Numbered from the stretch's first letter, positions 8,008-17,666 are shown. The stretch: 64,000 nt of DNA from Mesorhizobium caraganae (GCF_016836705.1 NZ_JAFCGY010000015.1:1-64000); one strand, 5' to 3'. Numbers and translations are program-made. The notes: generated by a model from the sequence alone, not told the origin.

Positions 8008-9129
8008 TTACCCCGCCGTCCGTGCCAGCTGCAGATCCACGAACTGTATCCCCTTTTGCGCCGTGCGGGCCCATTCGCTTTCCGCATCGAGTTCGAGGTA
8101 GCGCACCCAGTACCGCCGCGCCTCTGCCAGATTGCCGGCGTCGAATTCAAGCCGCGCCAGATTGAACACCGGATCGGCATAGCTCTTGTCGAGCGCGATC
8201 GCCTTCTGCAAATGCCGGCGCGCCGATGCTACCTTGCCCTGATCGCTCATCAGCCCGGCGAGGTTGAACCACGCCTCGACGAAAGCCGGGTCGAGCTTTA
8301 TCGCCCTTGCATAGTCATGAGCGGCCTCGCTGGCACGGCCGGCGCCGCGCAGGCAGTTGGCGCGGTTGAAGGCGGCGATGGCGTCGCTCGGATCGATGCT
8401 GAGGCAGCGCTGGTAAAGGGTCGCGGCCTGCTCGTGGTCGCCCTGTTCTTCCGCGCTTTCAGCCTCGGCGAACAAATCCTCCAGCGTATCGTCGCCGGCT
8501 GCACTGCCGAGATCGAACAGCAGCTGGCCGTCGAGTTCGCTTTGGCCGCCTTCGAGATAGATCGCATCGGGCCGGCCATGTTGCGAGCCGACATTGAGCG
8601 ACTTGGCGGTGAGCGAGGCGACCGGGCCGGAGCGGTGCACGGAGCGCGCAATCGCGCCCCACGACGCGCCGCCGGCGACCAGCCCGGCATATTTGCGGGC
8701 GAGGATCAGGTCGCGGAAGGAATAGGGTTCGCCATCATGCTCGAAAGCGTCGAACAGGCTGAGCAGGTCGAGATCGGCGCCCGACAGTTTCGACTGGTCG
8801 ATGAGCGACTGCCTGGACAGCGACGACGCCTCCGGCGCCTTCATCAGGCCGAGCAGGCGCAGAAAGCCGTTCTCGCTGAGGAGTGTGCGGCCGGCGGCGC
8901 GTTCGGCCGCGACACGGCGCTCGATTTCGGTATCGCCACCCTTTGCCATACCCGCCTTGGCGAGCAGCGTGCGCCCGAACACGATATGGCTGGTGCGCCT
9001 AGTGACGCCGCGCCGCAACTGGCCGTGCCGACGTTCGAACTCGCGCGCGGCCAGCCGCAACGGAAACGCCGCCAGGGCGCCGATGCTGCCGAAAACGGCG
9101 CCGGGGATTATACCGGTAGGCGCCGTCAC
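8008..9129 (-). CDS. TPR protein with MerR-like and BRCT-like N-terminal regions, coupled to ku
   Basis: A 373-residue protein that starts with GTG. The GTGA overlap with the ku stop codon (9126-9129) implies translational coupling. The C-terminal half (about 205-350) holds at least four tetratricopeptide repeats (for example AAFNRANCLRGAGRASEAAHDY). Residues about 45-95 (HIVFGRTLLA to GRTLLSENGFLRLLG) resemble a BRCT fold by eye. Residues about 130-165 (YSFRDLILARKYAGL to WGAIARSV) resemble the helix-turn-helix of MerR proteins. These two domain readings are inference. Position and architecture suggest an accessory or regulatory factor for end joining rather than an enzyme. Confidence 0.72.
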   Translation of the reverse strand: MTAPTGIIPGAVFGSIGALAAFPLRLAAREFERRHGQLRRGVTRRTSHIVFGRTLLAKAGMAKGGDTEIERRVAAERAAGRTLLSENGFLRLLGLMKAPEASSLSRQSLIDQSKLSGADLDLLSLFDAFEHDGEPYSFRDLILARKYAGLVAGGASWGAIARSVHRSGPVASLTAKSLNVGSQHGRPDAIYLEGGQSELDGQLLFDLGSAAGDDTLEDLFAEAESAEEQGDHEQAATLYQRCLSIDPSDAIAAFNRANCLRGAGRASEAAHDYARAIKLDPAFVEAWFNLAGLMSDQGKVASARRHLQKAIALDKSYADPVFNLARLEFDAGNLAEARRYWVRYLELDAESEWARTAQKGIQFVDLQLARTAG

Positions 9130-10031
9130 CCTTTGCTCTTGCCGACGGCCTTGAGCAGGTTGGCCTTCAATGGGTTTTCCTTGGCTGCGCCGGCCTTACC
9201 CTTGGCGGCTGGCTTTTCAGCCTCGTCAGCCTTGCTCTTCGACTTGGCGGGCGGCTTGGCGGACTGCGAGAGGCTCGCCTTCAGCGCATCCATCAGATTG
9301 ATGACATTGCCGCGTTCGGGAGCCGCCGCGATGATCGGCTTGTGACCTTTGAGCTTCTCGCGGATCATCTGCATCAGCGCGACCTCGTAGCGGTCCTCAT
9401 AGTTCTTCGGGTCGAAGGTGGTTTCTTTCTGCTTGATCAGCGCTTCGGCCAATTGCAGCATTTCGGGGTCGGGCTTGCCGGCCGGGATGTTGCCGAAATA
9501 TTCAGCGGTACCACGCACTTCGTTCGGGTTCCTCAAGGTGCACACGAACATGCCGTTTTCGCGCGCGCCGATCGTCACCACGCGCTCGCGGCTGGACAGG
9601 ACCAGGCGGGCAATCGCCAGCTTGCCGGACTTGCGCATGGCTTCGCGCAGCACGGCGAAGGTCTCTTCCGCCATGGCGCCGTCCGGCGCCATGTAATAGG
9701 GCGCGTCCTGATAGATGACGTCGACCTCGTCTTCGTCGACGAAAGCCTCGATGTTCATCGTGTGGTTGGATTCTATGCGCACCGCTTCGAGGTCGGCATC
9801 ATCGATGATGATGTACTGCTTGTCCTCGTACTCGTAGCCCTTGACCAGATCCGAACGCTCTACCAAGCCCAACTCAGGGTCGACAGGCTTCATGTTGATG
9901 CGGTTGTGGGTCTTCTTGTGCAGCTGATTGAACGTGATGCGCTCGCTGGTCGTCGTTGCCGGATAGAGTCGGACCGGACAGCTGACGAGGCTGAGCTTGA
10001 GGTAACCTTTCCAACTTGCCCTGGGCGCCAT
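9126..10031 (-). CDS. ku: Ku protein, non-homologous end joining
   Basis: A 301-residue bacterial Ku. It starts MAPRASWKGYLKLSLVSCPV, the typical opening of this family, and contains the core fold with KKTHNRI, KGYEYEDKQYI and the conserved ALI-containing C-terminal helix region. A lysine/alanine-rich tail (about 250-301) is typical of rhizobial Ku and probably binds DNA. In-frame sequence continues upstream to 10076 but lacks family similarity, so the ATG at 10031 is chosen. Ku forms a ring on DNA ends and recruits LigD. The gene lies downstream of ligD on the same strand, separated by a rhizobial palindrome, and its stop overlaps the TPR gene. Confidence 0.95.
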   Translation of the reverse strand: MAPRASWKGYLKLSLVSCPVRLYPATTTSERITFNQLHKKTHNRINMKPVDPELGLVERSDLVKGYEYEDKQYIIIDDADLEAVRIESNHTMNIEAFVDEDEVDVIYQDAPYYMAPDGAMAEETFAVLREAMRKSGKLAIARLVLSSRERVVTIGARENGMFVCTLRNPNEVRGTAEYFGNIPAGKPDPEMLQLAEALIKQKETTFDPKNYEDRYEVALMQMIREKLKGHKPIIAAAPERGNVINLMDALKASLSQSAKPPAKSKSKADEAEKPAAKGKAGAAKENPLKANLLKAVGKSKG

Positions 10032-10068
10032 GAACTCTCTCCTACGCGGCCACGCACTGACATTTTGC

Positions 10069-10118
10069 TTGAGCACGATCTATCCGAAAACCGGTTCCCA
10101 CTTTTCGGGATCATGCTC
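10069..10118. repeat. Rhizobial intergenic palindrome between ku and ligD
   Basis: The segment from GAGCACGATCTATCCGAAAA to GGGATCATGCTC is an imperfect palindrome with GAGCA/TGCTC ends and a CCGAAAACCGGTTCCCACTT core. I recognise it as a dispersed intergenic element common in Mesorhizobium and relatives. The remaining bases of the 10032-10301 gap show no gene; a ligD-ku promoter could lie here. Confidence 0.6.
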
Positions 10119-10301
10119 TGTGCAGCGCTTTTCGTCCGTAGGACGATTGGCGCCGAGGAAATCCTACACCAGCCCCAAACATACCGGCAAATTCCTGACG
10201 AAACCTTCCAGGCGGGTTGGAGGGGCGCTTAAGGCAGAATAATTCAAATTGTCGGAAGCGTCGATGACTTGTCCTCTCCCCGTTTCACGGCGGCGAGGAA
10301 C

Positions 10302-12791
10302 CTAGATTTTGAAAGCCGGCAAATCCCTCGCGAAATCCTCCATGTCCGCCCAGGGGTCGCCCGACGTCGCCAACAGCCCCGGCAGCGAGGAGTAGTTCAG
10401 ATCCTGCGGCGCATCGATCGTCTCCAGGTCGCTCCAGCTCACCGGCGTCGAGGCCGGCAGGTTGGTGCGGGCGCGCAGCGAATAGGGGGCTGCGGAGGTG
10501 TGGCCGCGCGCGTTGCGGTGGTAGTCGATGAAGATGCGGCGCTTGCGGTTTTCCTTGCCCATGGTGGTGGTGAATGTGTCGGGCGCGGTGGCCGCCAGAT
10601 GGGTGGAGATGGCGCTGGTCGCCTGATGCAGCTTCTTCCAGTTCTGCTTTTGCGTGACCGGCACCGTTATGTGGATGCCGCTGCCGCCTGATGTCTTGGC
10701 GAACGGCACAAGACCGAGCTCTTCCAACTGGCCCTTGATGTGGACGGCGGCCTCGACCACTTCGCGCCAGGCAATGCCCTCGCCCGGATCGAGGTCGAAG
10801 ACGATCAGGTCGGGCTTGTCGAGGCTGGTGCGGTGCGTGCCCCAGGTGTGGAACTCAACGACGCCGAACTGCGCCAGCGCCAGATAGCCCTTGGCGCCCT
10901 CGACCGACAGGAAGGATTTGGTCTCGCCTTCGGAATTGACAGTATCGAACGTCACCACCGAGGGTGGCATTCCGGTGAAGGCGTGACGCTGGAAGAAGCA
11001 GTCCTTCGGCAGGCCGGTCGGGCAGCGCACCAGCGACACCGGGCGACCCATAATGTGCGGCAGCATGAAATCGCCGACCAGCGCGTAATAGACGGCGATG
11101 TCGAGCTTGGTCGGTCCGGTCTTGCCGAACAGCCGGCGCTCCGGATTGGTCACCCAGATGGTGGCGAGATCGGCCTCGGCGATCAGCCGCTTGCGCTTGG
11201 GTGAGACCGGCGTCGACAGGCCGACATCGCGCAAGCCACGAAACACACCGTGGCGCAGAGAATTGTCCGCCGTGCGGTTGGCATAGTGGATGCGGGCCGA
11301 CAGCAGCGGCCGCACCCATTTCATCTCGCGCATGATCTCACGTGGCACACCCTCGGGTGGCGTCGCGCCATCGCGCAGCGGCTCCAGCCGGGACAGCAAT
11401 TCGTCTGCGGTTGCAGCATCGAAGCCGGTGCCGACCTTGCCGCGATAGTGCAATTCGCCATCCTCGAATTCGGCCATGCCGAGCGCGGCCAGCCCTTCGG
11501 CCGCGTCGGAGATGGTATAGCCGGCGATGACGAAATCGCCCTTCTGCAGCGCCTTGACCTTGGTCCAGCTCTTGGTGCGGCCGCTCTGGTAGGTCGCGTT
11601 GGCGCGCTTGGAGACGATACCTTCCAGCCCGTGTTCTGTCGCCTGGTCGTAAAGCCCCTGCCCGTCGCCCTCGACATGATCGCTCAGCTGGATGGCGGAG
11701 TTGGCGCCCATCCCTGCGAGCAGCTCCGCGAGCAACGCCTTGCGCCTTGCGAGCGGTGCCTTGCGCAGATCCCAGCCGTCGAGATGCAGCAGGTCGAAGG
11801 CGTAGAAATGCAATTTGCTGCCCGCACCCGCCGACAGCGCATCCTGCAGCAGGGCGAAACGCGAAATGCCCTTCTCGTCCAGCACCATGATCTCGCCGTC
11901 GATGATTGCCTGGCTGAGCGGCAGGCGCGAGAAGGCTTGCGGCAGGTCGCCATAGCGTTTCGTCCAGTCGATGCCGCCGCGGGTGATCAGGCGCACCTCC
12001 CCATTGGTGACATGCGCCATGGTGCGATAGCCGTCGAATTTTATTTCGTGCAGCCAGAGTTCGCCCGTATCCTCCAACGGCCCGCCCGGTGGCTTCGGCA
12101 CCTGGGTTGCGAGTTGCGGCTCGATGCGCGACGGCGGATCGCCTTTCACCGCGCCGGGCAGCGCGCCGGGTTTCAGCGAGCCGGGACTGGGCGGCAGCCG
12201 CGCCGGCTTTTTCGGCGGCGCCACCAGCTCCTCGATGCGCTTGCCGGATTTCACGCTTTCCGGCCGGGCTTCCAGGATATCGAGCTTGGTATCGGCGGCG
12301 AGGTCGCGCTCCTTGAACAGCAGCCAGTTCTTCTTGTTCTCGTCCTCGCCGGGCTTTGGCTTCAGCCGGGTCAGCATCCAGCCGCCGTTGAGTTTCTCGC
12401 CGGCCAGCCGGAACTTGAACGCGCCGGTGCGCAGGCTGTTCTCGACATCGTCCATCGGCGCCCAGGTGCCGGTGTCCCAGACGATCATCGGCCCGCCGCC
12501 ATATTCGCCTTCGGGAATGACGCCTTCGAAGTCGATATATTCGAGCGGATGGTCCTCGGTCTCGACCGCGAGCCTTTTGTCGGCCGGGTTGAGCGAGGGC
12601 CCGCGCGGCACAGCCCAGCTTTTCAGCACGCCGCCGACCTGCAGGCGCAAATCGTAATGGTCGGCGGTGGCGTGATGCTTGTGGACGACGAAGCGGTTGC
12701 CATCGCCTGAAACCAGCCCGCCCGCCGGTTCCGGCGTTTTCGAAAATTCGCGCTTGGCGCGATAGGCTCTGAGCTTGGGCGGGGCGGTCAT
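10302..12791 (-). CDS. ligD: Multifunctional NHEJ DNA ligase LigD (phosphoesterase-ligase-polymerase)
   Basis: An 829-residue protein with all three LigD modules. Residues about 30-150 form the 3'-phosphoesterase (HKHHATADHYDLRL, PEGEYGGG). The ATP-dependent ligase follows, with the adenylated lysine Lys251 in KFDGYR, then FYAFDLLHLDG and LEGIVSKR. A C-terminal primase-like polymerase starts near residue 540 and has the metal-binding DLDPGEG near 665. The order PE-ligase-polymerase is the one found in Pseudomonas and rhizobia; mycobacteria have the polymerase first. It fills, trims and seals double-strand breaks held by Ku. It is encoded on the same strand as ku, about 270 bases away. Confidence 0.95.
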   Translation of the reverse strand: MTAPPKLRAYRAKREFSKTPEPAGGLVSGDGNRFVVHKHHATADHYDLRLQVGGVLKSWAVPRGPSLNPADKRLAVETEDHPLEYIDFEGVIPEGEYGGGPMIVWDTGTWAPMDDVENSLRTGAFKFRLAGEKLNGGWMLTRLKPKPGEDENKKNWLLFKERDLAADTKLDILEARPESVKSGKRIEELVAPPKKPARLPPSPGSLKPGALPGAVKGDPPSRIEPQLATQVPKPPGGPLEDTGELWLHEIKFDGYRTMAHVTNGEVRLITRGGIDWTKRYGDLPQAFSRLPLSQAIIDGEIMVLDEKGISRFALLQDALSAGAGSKLHFYAFDLLHLDGWDLRKAPLARRKALLAELLAGMGANSAIQLSDHVEGDGQGLYDQATEHGLEGIVSKRANATYQSGRTKSWTKVKALQKGDFVIAGYTISDAAEGLAALGMAEFEDGELHYRGKVGTGFDAATADELLSRLEPLRDGATPPEGVPREIMREMKWVRPLLSARIHYANRTADNSLRHGVFRGLRDVGLSTPVSPKRKRLIAEADLATIWVTNPERRLFGKTGPTKLDIAVYYALVGDFMLPHIMGRPVSLVRCPTGLPKDCFFQRHAFTGMPPSVVTFDTVNSEGETKSFLSVEGAKGYLALAQFGVVEFHTWGTHRTSLDKPDLIVFDLDPGEGIAWREVVEAAVHIKGQLEELGLVPFAKTSGGSGIHITVPVTQKQNWKKLHQATSAISTHLAATAPDTFTTTMGKENRKRRIFIDYHRNARGHTSAAPYSLRARTNLPASTPVSWSDLETIDAPQDLNYSSLPGLLATSGDPWADMEDFARDLPAFKI

Positions 12792-12837
12792 GTCCGCATG
12801 CTAGGCGGGATGCGGTCGGTGCTCAATCGATGGCAGC

Positions 12838-13062
12838 TCAATCGTCGGTGGCCGGCGTCAGGTCGAGCTCGGCCGGGGAAAGACCGCCCTGAAGCTGGCT
12901 CAGCCGGAACTCGTCGACCCAGTAGGCTTCGCCATCGACCAGCACGCGGGCAGAGTAGACGCCGCCGGAAAAGCTTTGCGCGGTGACATACACCTTGTGC
13001 CGATCGAGCGCCTTGCGCACGGCGGCGCGCTTGGAATTCTGGCTGGAAACAGGACTGACCAT
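12838..13062 (-). CDS. Small conserved-looking hypothetical protein
   Basis: About 74 residues, starting MVSPVSSQNSKRAAV. An alternative ATG five codons upstream at 13077 has a poorer ribosome-binding site. The chain looks soluble, with a basic N-terminus, a central KVYVTAQSFSGGVYSARVLVDG beta-rich stretch and an acidic C-terminus. There is no recognised domain. The gene lies 46 bases upstream of ligD on the same strand, so it could share its transcript. Codon use matches its neighbours, which supports a real gene. Confidence 0.55.
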   Translation of the reverse strand: MVSPVSSQNSKRAAVRKALDRHKVYVTAQSFSGGVYSARVLVDGEAYWVDEFRLSQLQGGLSPAELDLTPATDD

Positions 13063-13153
13063 CCGACGCTCATACACAACAGCCGCAGGACATAACGGCT
13101 ACCTAAGGATGCTGGAGATCAGGTGCTCTGTCAATTTTGACTGCTTGTCGGCG

Positions 13154-13348
13154 TCAGGCAGCCTTCCGCTGTATCAGACTGGCCAGAACGGTGCGCATTC
13201 GCGAATACGATGGGCCGCCGATTTTCACTTCCCAATCTGTGTTGCGTTTCCGAGGGTGCTTGACGCTCCGCAACGCTGCGCGGAATGTGTCCGGGTCAAC
13301 ACCTACAGTTCGAGCCATCTCTTCGGCGGTTGTGCGATTGGCGATCAT
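13154..13348 (-). CDS. Small putative DNA-binding protein
   Basis: A 64-residue basic protein. The start at 13348 is preceded by GGAG at good spacing; longer in-frame readings lack such a site. The segment TTAEEMARTVGVDPDTFRAAL reads as a helix-turn-helix, followed by a basic RKRNTDWEVKIGG patch. It may be a small transcription factor or a nuclease-associated protein. I do not recognise the family. It stands alone between the NHEJ locus and a patch of gene debris. Confidence 0.5.
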   Translation of the reverse strand: MIANRTTAEEMARTVGVDPDTFRAALRSVKHPRKRNTDWEVKIGGPSYSRMRTVLASLIQRKAA

Positions 13349-13439
13349 GTCATCTCCTATGCTTTCCGTTACGCATATAGGGCTTTTGCACAACTCGACC
13401 AAGAAATTAGGGCGTTTGCTCTAGTTTCAACCTGAGACA

Positions 13440-13559
13440 CTACCTCAATTCCGCCGCCAACTCGCGCCGCGCTCTCACCCTACTGCGATAGATCTTCGGC
13501 GCGCTGCCGGTGATACGCTTGAAGGCGGCGGCAGCCAGTTCGCTGAGTTGCCAGACGCG
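13440..13559 (-). pseudogene. C-terminal remnant of an AraC-family regulator
   Basis: Reading the minus strand to the TAG at 13440 gives AAFKRITGSAPKIYRSR followed by VRARRELAAELR. This is the characteristic end of the second AraC helix-turn-helix (AFKRxxGxxPxxYR). The rest of the protein is missing: upstream of WQLSELAA no AraC sequence continues. It is a fossil, overlapped by another remnant on the opposite strand. Confidence 0.55.
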
Positions 13560-13643
13560 GCCAGGCTCGCTGGCGTGAATGCCTATGCGATCGAGCTAGA
13601 AACCGCCGAGCGTCTCTGGAAGTTGGGCGAGCGGCTCCTATAA
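13539..13643 (+). pseudogene. Short C-terminal gene remnant of unknown origin
   Basis: The plus frame ending at the TAA 13641-13643 reads FAELPDAARLAGVNAYAIEL then ETAERLWKLGERLL. It has the composition of a genuine enzyme C-terminus but no start or body. The parent family is not recognised; a short-chain dehydrogenase is one guess. Together with the AraC fragment it marks a deletion junction just upstream of the aldo/keto reductase gene. Confidence 0.3.
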
Positions 13644-13673
13644 CTCCATCTATCGTCCCGGAGATCACAGACA

Positions 13674-14681
13674 ATGACCTTGAGAACCCGCAAACTCGGC
13701 AGCCAAGGGCTGCAGGTGTCCGCTATCGGCCTCGGCTGCATGGGCATGAGCCAATCCTACGGACCTGCCGACGAGGCGGAATCGATCGCCACCTTGCACC
13801 GCGCCATCGAACTCGGCTGCACCTTTCTCGACACGGCGGAGGTCTACGGCGCCTATGCCAATGAAGAATTGCTCGGGCGAGCGCTGAAGGGCCGGCGCGA
13901 TGCGGTAACGCTTGCCACCAAATTCGGCTTCCGCATCGAAAACGGCAGACAGGTCGGCACCGAGCGCGACAGCCGGCCGGCGCATATCCGCGAGGCGCTG
14001 GAAGGCTCGCTGAAGCGGCTCGGCACCGACCATGTCGACCTCTACTACCAGCACCGCGTCGACCCTGCGGTACCGATGGAAGACGTCGCCGGCACGATCG
14101 GCCGGCTGGTTTCCGAGGGCAAGGTGCGCTTTTTCGGCCTGTCGGAGGCAGGTGCCGCCAACATCGGCCGCGCGCATGCCGTGCATCCGGTATCGGCGCT
14201 GCAGAGCGAATATTCGCTGTGGGAGCGCAATCTGGAGCCGGAGATCATCCCGCTGCTCAAGAAGCTCGGCATCGGCCTGGTGCCGTTCGCGCCGCTCGGC
14301 CGCGGCTTCCTCGCCGGCGACGTCAAGCGCGCCGAGGATTATCCGGAAGGCGATTTCCGCCGCGGCGACCCGCGCTACCAGGGTGCCAATTTCGACGCCA
14401 ACGTCGCGGCGGCGGCCGCAGTGCAGGAGGTGGCCAGCACCAAGGGAGTAAAGCCTGCGCAGATCGCGCTGGCCTGGGTGCTGCAGAAGGGCAATGACTT
14501 CGGCATCGACATCGTGCCGATTCCCGGCACCAAACGGCGCAAGTATCTGGAGGAGAACGTCGCGGCGGCCGCGCTGAAACTCGACGCCGCCGAGATGGCC
14601 ACCCTCGATGCAGCACTTGCGCCCGGCAAGGTCTCGGGCCCGCGCTATAATGAGCGGGTGATGACGACGATCGATCGCTAG
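13674..14681 (+). CDS. Aldo/keto reductase
   Basis: A 335-residue NADPH-dependent oxidoreductase of the AKR superfamily (AKR13/IolS-like). It starts MTLRTRKLGSQGLQVSAIGL and shows the catalytic tetrad in FLDTAEVYG (Asp, Tyr), TLATKFGF (Lys) and YYQHRVDP (His). The cofactor-binding IPGTKRRKYLEEN lies near the C-terminus. Such enzymes reduce aldehydes and ketones, including sugar-derived ones. It precedes a ribose-type sugar ABC operon by about 240 bases on the same strand, so a role with that sugar is possible but not shown. A close paralogue lies at 47267-48262 in this window. Confidence 0.88.
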   Translation: MTLRTRKLGSQGLQVSAIGLGCMGMSQSYGPADEAESIATLHRAIELGCTFLDTAEVYGAYANEELLGRALKGRRDAVTLATKFGFRIENGRQVGTERDSRPAHIREALEGSLKRLGTDHVDLYYQHRVDPAVPMEDVAGTIGRLVSEGKVRFFGLSEAGAANIGRAHAVHPVSALQSEYSLWERNLEPEIIPLLKKLGIGLVPFAPLGRGFLAGDVKRAEDYPEGDFRRGDPRYQGANFDANVAAAAAVQEVASTKGVKPAQIALAWVLQKGNDFGIDIVPIPGTKRRKYLEENVAAAALKLDAAEMATLDAALAPGKVSGPRYNERVMTTIDR

Positions 14682-14924
14682 AGCGATCTTCCCCCTCCCC
14701 CCTGTAGGAGAAAAGGACAGCCCCAGCCGTTCTTGCGAAATCGATTTACCTTGGCTAGCATCCCACCGTCGGCGCCGTGCGGAGGAGAACGTTGCGGCGG
14801 ACCGGTTGGAGCGCCTCGCGTCCCTTTGGGCGTTCACAGGACACTCCATTTTTGGATTGACGCATGAACCGTCCCGAGCCGCTCCAGGCTTCGGCGCCCT
14901 GCGTCTATGTGTGGAGGATATCTG

Positions 14925-15872
14925 ATGAACAGACGCGAATTCCTGCTGTCGACCGTGGCGACCGGCGCAATGGCGCTAGCCGCGTCCTCGGCCTTTGCCG
15001 CCGACAAATTGACCATATTGGGCTCGGTACCCAATCTCGGCTTCCCGTTCTTCGTCCACATGCTGAACGAGATCAAGGCGGAGGCGCAGGCGCAAGGCGT
15101 CAACCTGACCGAAAGCGATGGCCAGAACTCGGCGCCGAAGCAGACCGCCGATATCGAGGCCGCACTAGTGCAGAAGGTCAACGCCATCGTCATCTCGCCG
15201 CTTGACGTCAACGCGCTGGCGCCGGCGATCGAGGAAGCGGTCAAGGCCGGCGTTCCCGTGGTCACCATCGACCGCCGCGTCGACGGCGTCGAAGGCATTC
15301 TGGCCCATGTCGGCGCCGACAACGTCAAGGGCGGCGAGGCCGAAGCGCAGGCCATGGTGGCGGCGTTTCCGAACGGCGCCAAGCTGTTCCATCTGCAGGG
15401 CCAGCCGGGCGCCGGTCCGGCGATCGACCGCAACAAGGGCGTGCACAATGTGCTCGATCCGCTGAAGGACAAATACCAGATCATCTTCGAGCAGACCGCC
15501 AACTTCGCCCGCGCCGAGGCGCTGTCGGTGACCGAGGCCGGCCTTGCCGCCAACGGCAAGCCGGACGCCATTATCTGCGCCAATGACGACATGGCGCTCG
15601 GCGCGCTCGAGGCATGTGCCGCGCGCAACTTCAACGACGTCAAGATCTACGGCTTCGACGCGTTGCCGGAAGCGCTGGTCGCCGTGCGGGACGGCAAGCT
15701 CGCCGGCACGGTCGAGCAGTTCCCCGGCCAGCAGTCGCGCACCGCGGTGCAGATCGCGGTCGCCTTCGCCAGGGACAAGACCGAGCCGAAGGAGAAGCTG
15801 GTGCTGTTGACTCCGATCGTGATTGGCAAGGACAATCTCGACAAGGCCGAGAGGCTGAACGAGACGAAGTAG
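14925..15872 (+). CDS. Sugar ABC transporter substrate-binding protein, ribose type
   Basis: A 315-residue periplasmic binding protein of the RbsB/peripla_BP_4 family. The ATG at 14925 follows GGAGGATATCTG. It begins MNRREFLLSTVATGAMAL, a Tat-like or Sec signal ending near ASSAFA. The mature chain contains QTADIEAALVQKVNAIVIS, the typical ligand-pocket DRR (TIDRRVDG), and the ICANDDMALGALEA motif shared by ribose/galactose/autoinducer-2 binders. It delivers a pentose or hexose to the downstream ATPase and permease. The exact sugar is not predictable. Confidence 0.88.
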   Translation: MNRREFLLSTVATGAMALAASSAFAADKLTILGSVPNLGFPFFVHMLNEIKAEAQAQGVNLTESDGQNSAPKQTADIEAALVQKVNAIVISPLDVNALAPAIEEAVKAGVPVVTIDRRVDGVEGILAHVGADNVKGGEAEAQAMVAAFPNGAKLFHLQGQPGAGPAIDRNKGVHNVLDPLKDKYQIIFEQTANFARAEALSVTEAGLAANGKPDAIICANDDMALGALEACAARNFNDVKIYGFDALPEALVAVRDGKLAGTVEQFPGQQSRTAVQIAVAFARDKTEPKEKLVLLTPIVIGKDNLDKAERLNETK

Positions 15873-15896
15873 CTGATTGGCGAAGCCGGCGGGACA

Positions 15897-16057
15897 GCAC
15901 CCCCCTCTGGCCTGCCGGCCATCTCCCCCCGCAAGGAGGGAGATCGGCCTTCATTTCGGCGTTCGCCAATTTCCAACGTTTGAGGAGTTGCGGGGCGCAG
16001 AAACTGCCAATCTCCCCCCTTGCGGGGAAGATGTCCGGCAGGACAGAGGGGGGTGTT
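15897..16057. repeat. RIME-like inverted repeat pair inside a sugar ABC operon
   Basis: CACCCCCCTCTGGCCTGCCG through AGGGAGAT (15897-15953) and its inverted counterpart (16009-16057, ending GACAGAGGGGGGTG) flank about 55 bases of unrelated sequence. The pair sits between the binding-protein gene and the ATPase gene, where it could lower read-through and so reduce expression of the downstream transport genes. Confidence 0.7.
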
Positions 16058-16098
16058 CAAGCTCGGAGGCGGCATGAACTGCATCAAGGGAATAGAAA

Positions 16099-17666
16099 TT
16101 GTCGACCGCTGAAGCCATCGCATCATCGCCCCCGCTCCTTTCCGTCGAAGGCGTCACCAAGCATTTTTCCGGCGTCACCGCGCTCAGCGACGTTTCGCTC
16201 GAGGTCCGGCCCGGCGAGATCCTCGGCCTGCTCGGCGAGAACGGCGCCGGCAAGTCGACACTGCTGAAAATCCTGTCCGGCGTGATGCCGCCGTCCAGCG
16301 GCCGCATCGTATTCGACGGCGCCGACTACGCCCCGTCCAGTCCACAGGATGCCAAGCGTCATGGCATCGTCACCATCTACCAGGAGCTAAGCCTGATCCC
16401 GACGCTGACGGTGGCGGAAAACATTTTCATCGGCCGCGCGCCGCTCGGGCCGCTCGGGCTGGTCAGCTGGCGCGGGATGGAGGACGCCTCGCGCGCGATT
16501 ATCGCCCGCGTCGGCCTCGACATCGATCCGTCGACGCCGGTGTCGTCGTTGTCGGTGGCCGAACAGCAGTTGGTCGAGATCGCCCGGGCGCTGTCGTTGA
16601 AAAGCCGCCTCATCATCATGGACGAGCCGACCTCGGCGCTGACCGAAACCGAAGTGCAGAAGCTGATGTCGATCATGGACCGGCTGCGCAAGGACGGCGT
16701 CGCCATCATGTTCGTCACCCATCGGTTGGAAGAAGCGTCCGCCATCTGCGATCGCATGACGGTGCTGCGCGACGGCAGGCTGGCAGGCCATCTCGACCGC
16801 GACGGCCAGCCGATCCAGATCCCTAAGATCATCGAGAAGATGGTCGGCCGCGCGGCCTCCGAGCTTTATGCCCGGCCGACGCAACGCGACGTCGCCGGCG
16901 CGGTCAGGCTCTCGGTGCGCGGCTTGCGGACGGTGCGCGACCCACTGGCGCCGCATGCCATCGTGCTTGAAGGCGTCGACCTCGATTTGAAGGCCGGCGA
17001 AATTTTGGGTGTCGCCGGCCTCGTCGGTTCCGGCCGCACCGAGCTTGCCCGCGCCATCTTCGGTGCTGACCGTATCGCGGCGGGTATCATCACGCTCGAT
17101 GGGAAGCCGATCGCGCCGGCTTCGCCCGCCGACGCCATCAAGCTCGGCATCGGCCTAGTGCCGGAGGACCGCAAGCACCAGGCGATTTTTGCAGCACTTG
17201 GCATCCTCAACAATTTCTCCATCGCCTCGCTCGGCCGCTACAGCAACGGCGCCGGCTTCATGGCCGAGCGGCGCGAGCGCGAGGCGCTGGCCGGCTACCG
17301 CAAGGCGCTGTCGATCCGCATGGCCTCGCCTGAGCAGGCAATCGAGGGCCTGTCCGGCGGCAACCAGCAGAAAGTCATCCTTGCCCGCTGGCTGGCGCGC
17401 GACCCGAAAGTGCTGATCGTCGACGAGCCGACGCGCGGCGTCGATGTCGGCGCCAAGGCCGAGGTGCACCAGATCCTGGTGCAATTGGCAGCCCGCGGCA
17501 TCGCCATCATGATGATCTCGTCGGAACTGCCGGAGGTGCTGGCGGTGTCGGACCGGATCGTCACCATGCGGCGCGGCCGCATCACCGGCGAGATGCCGGG
17601 CATCGAGGCGACCGAGGAAAAACTGATGGAACTGATGGCGCTCGACCGCAAGCAGGAAGTGACGCA

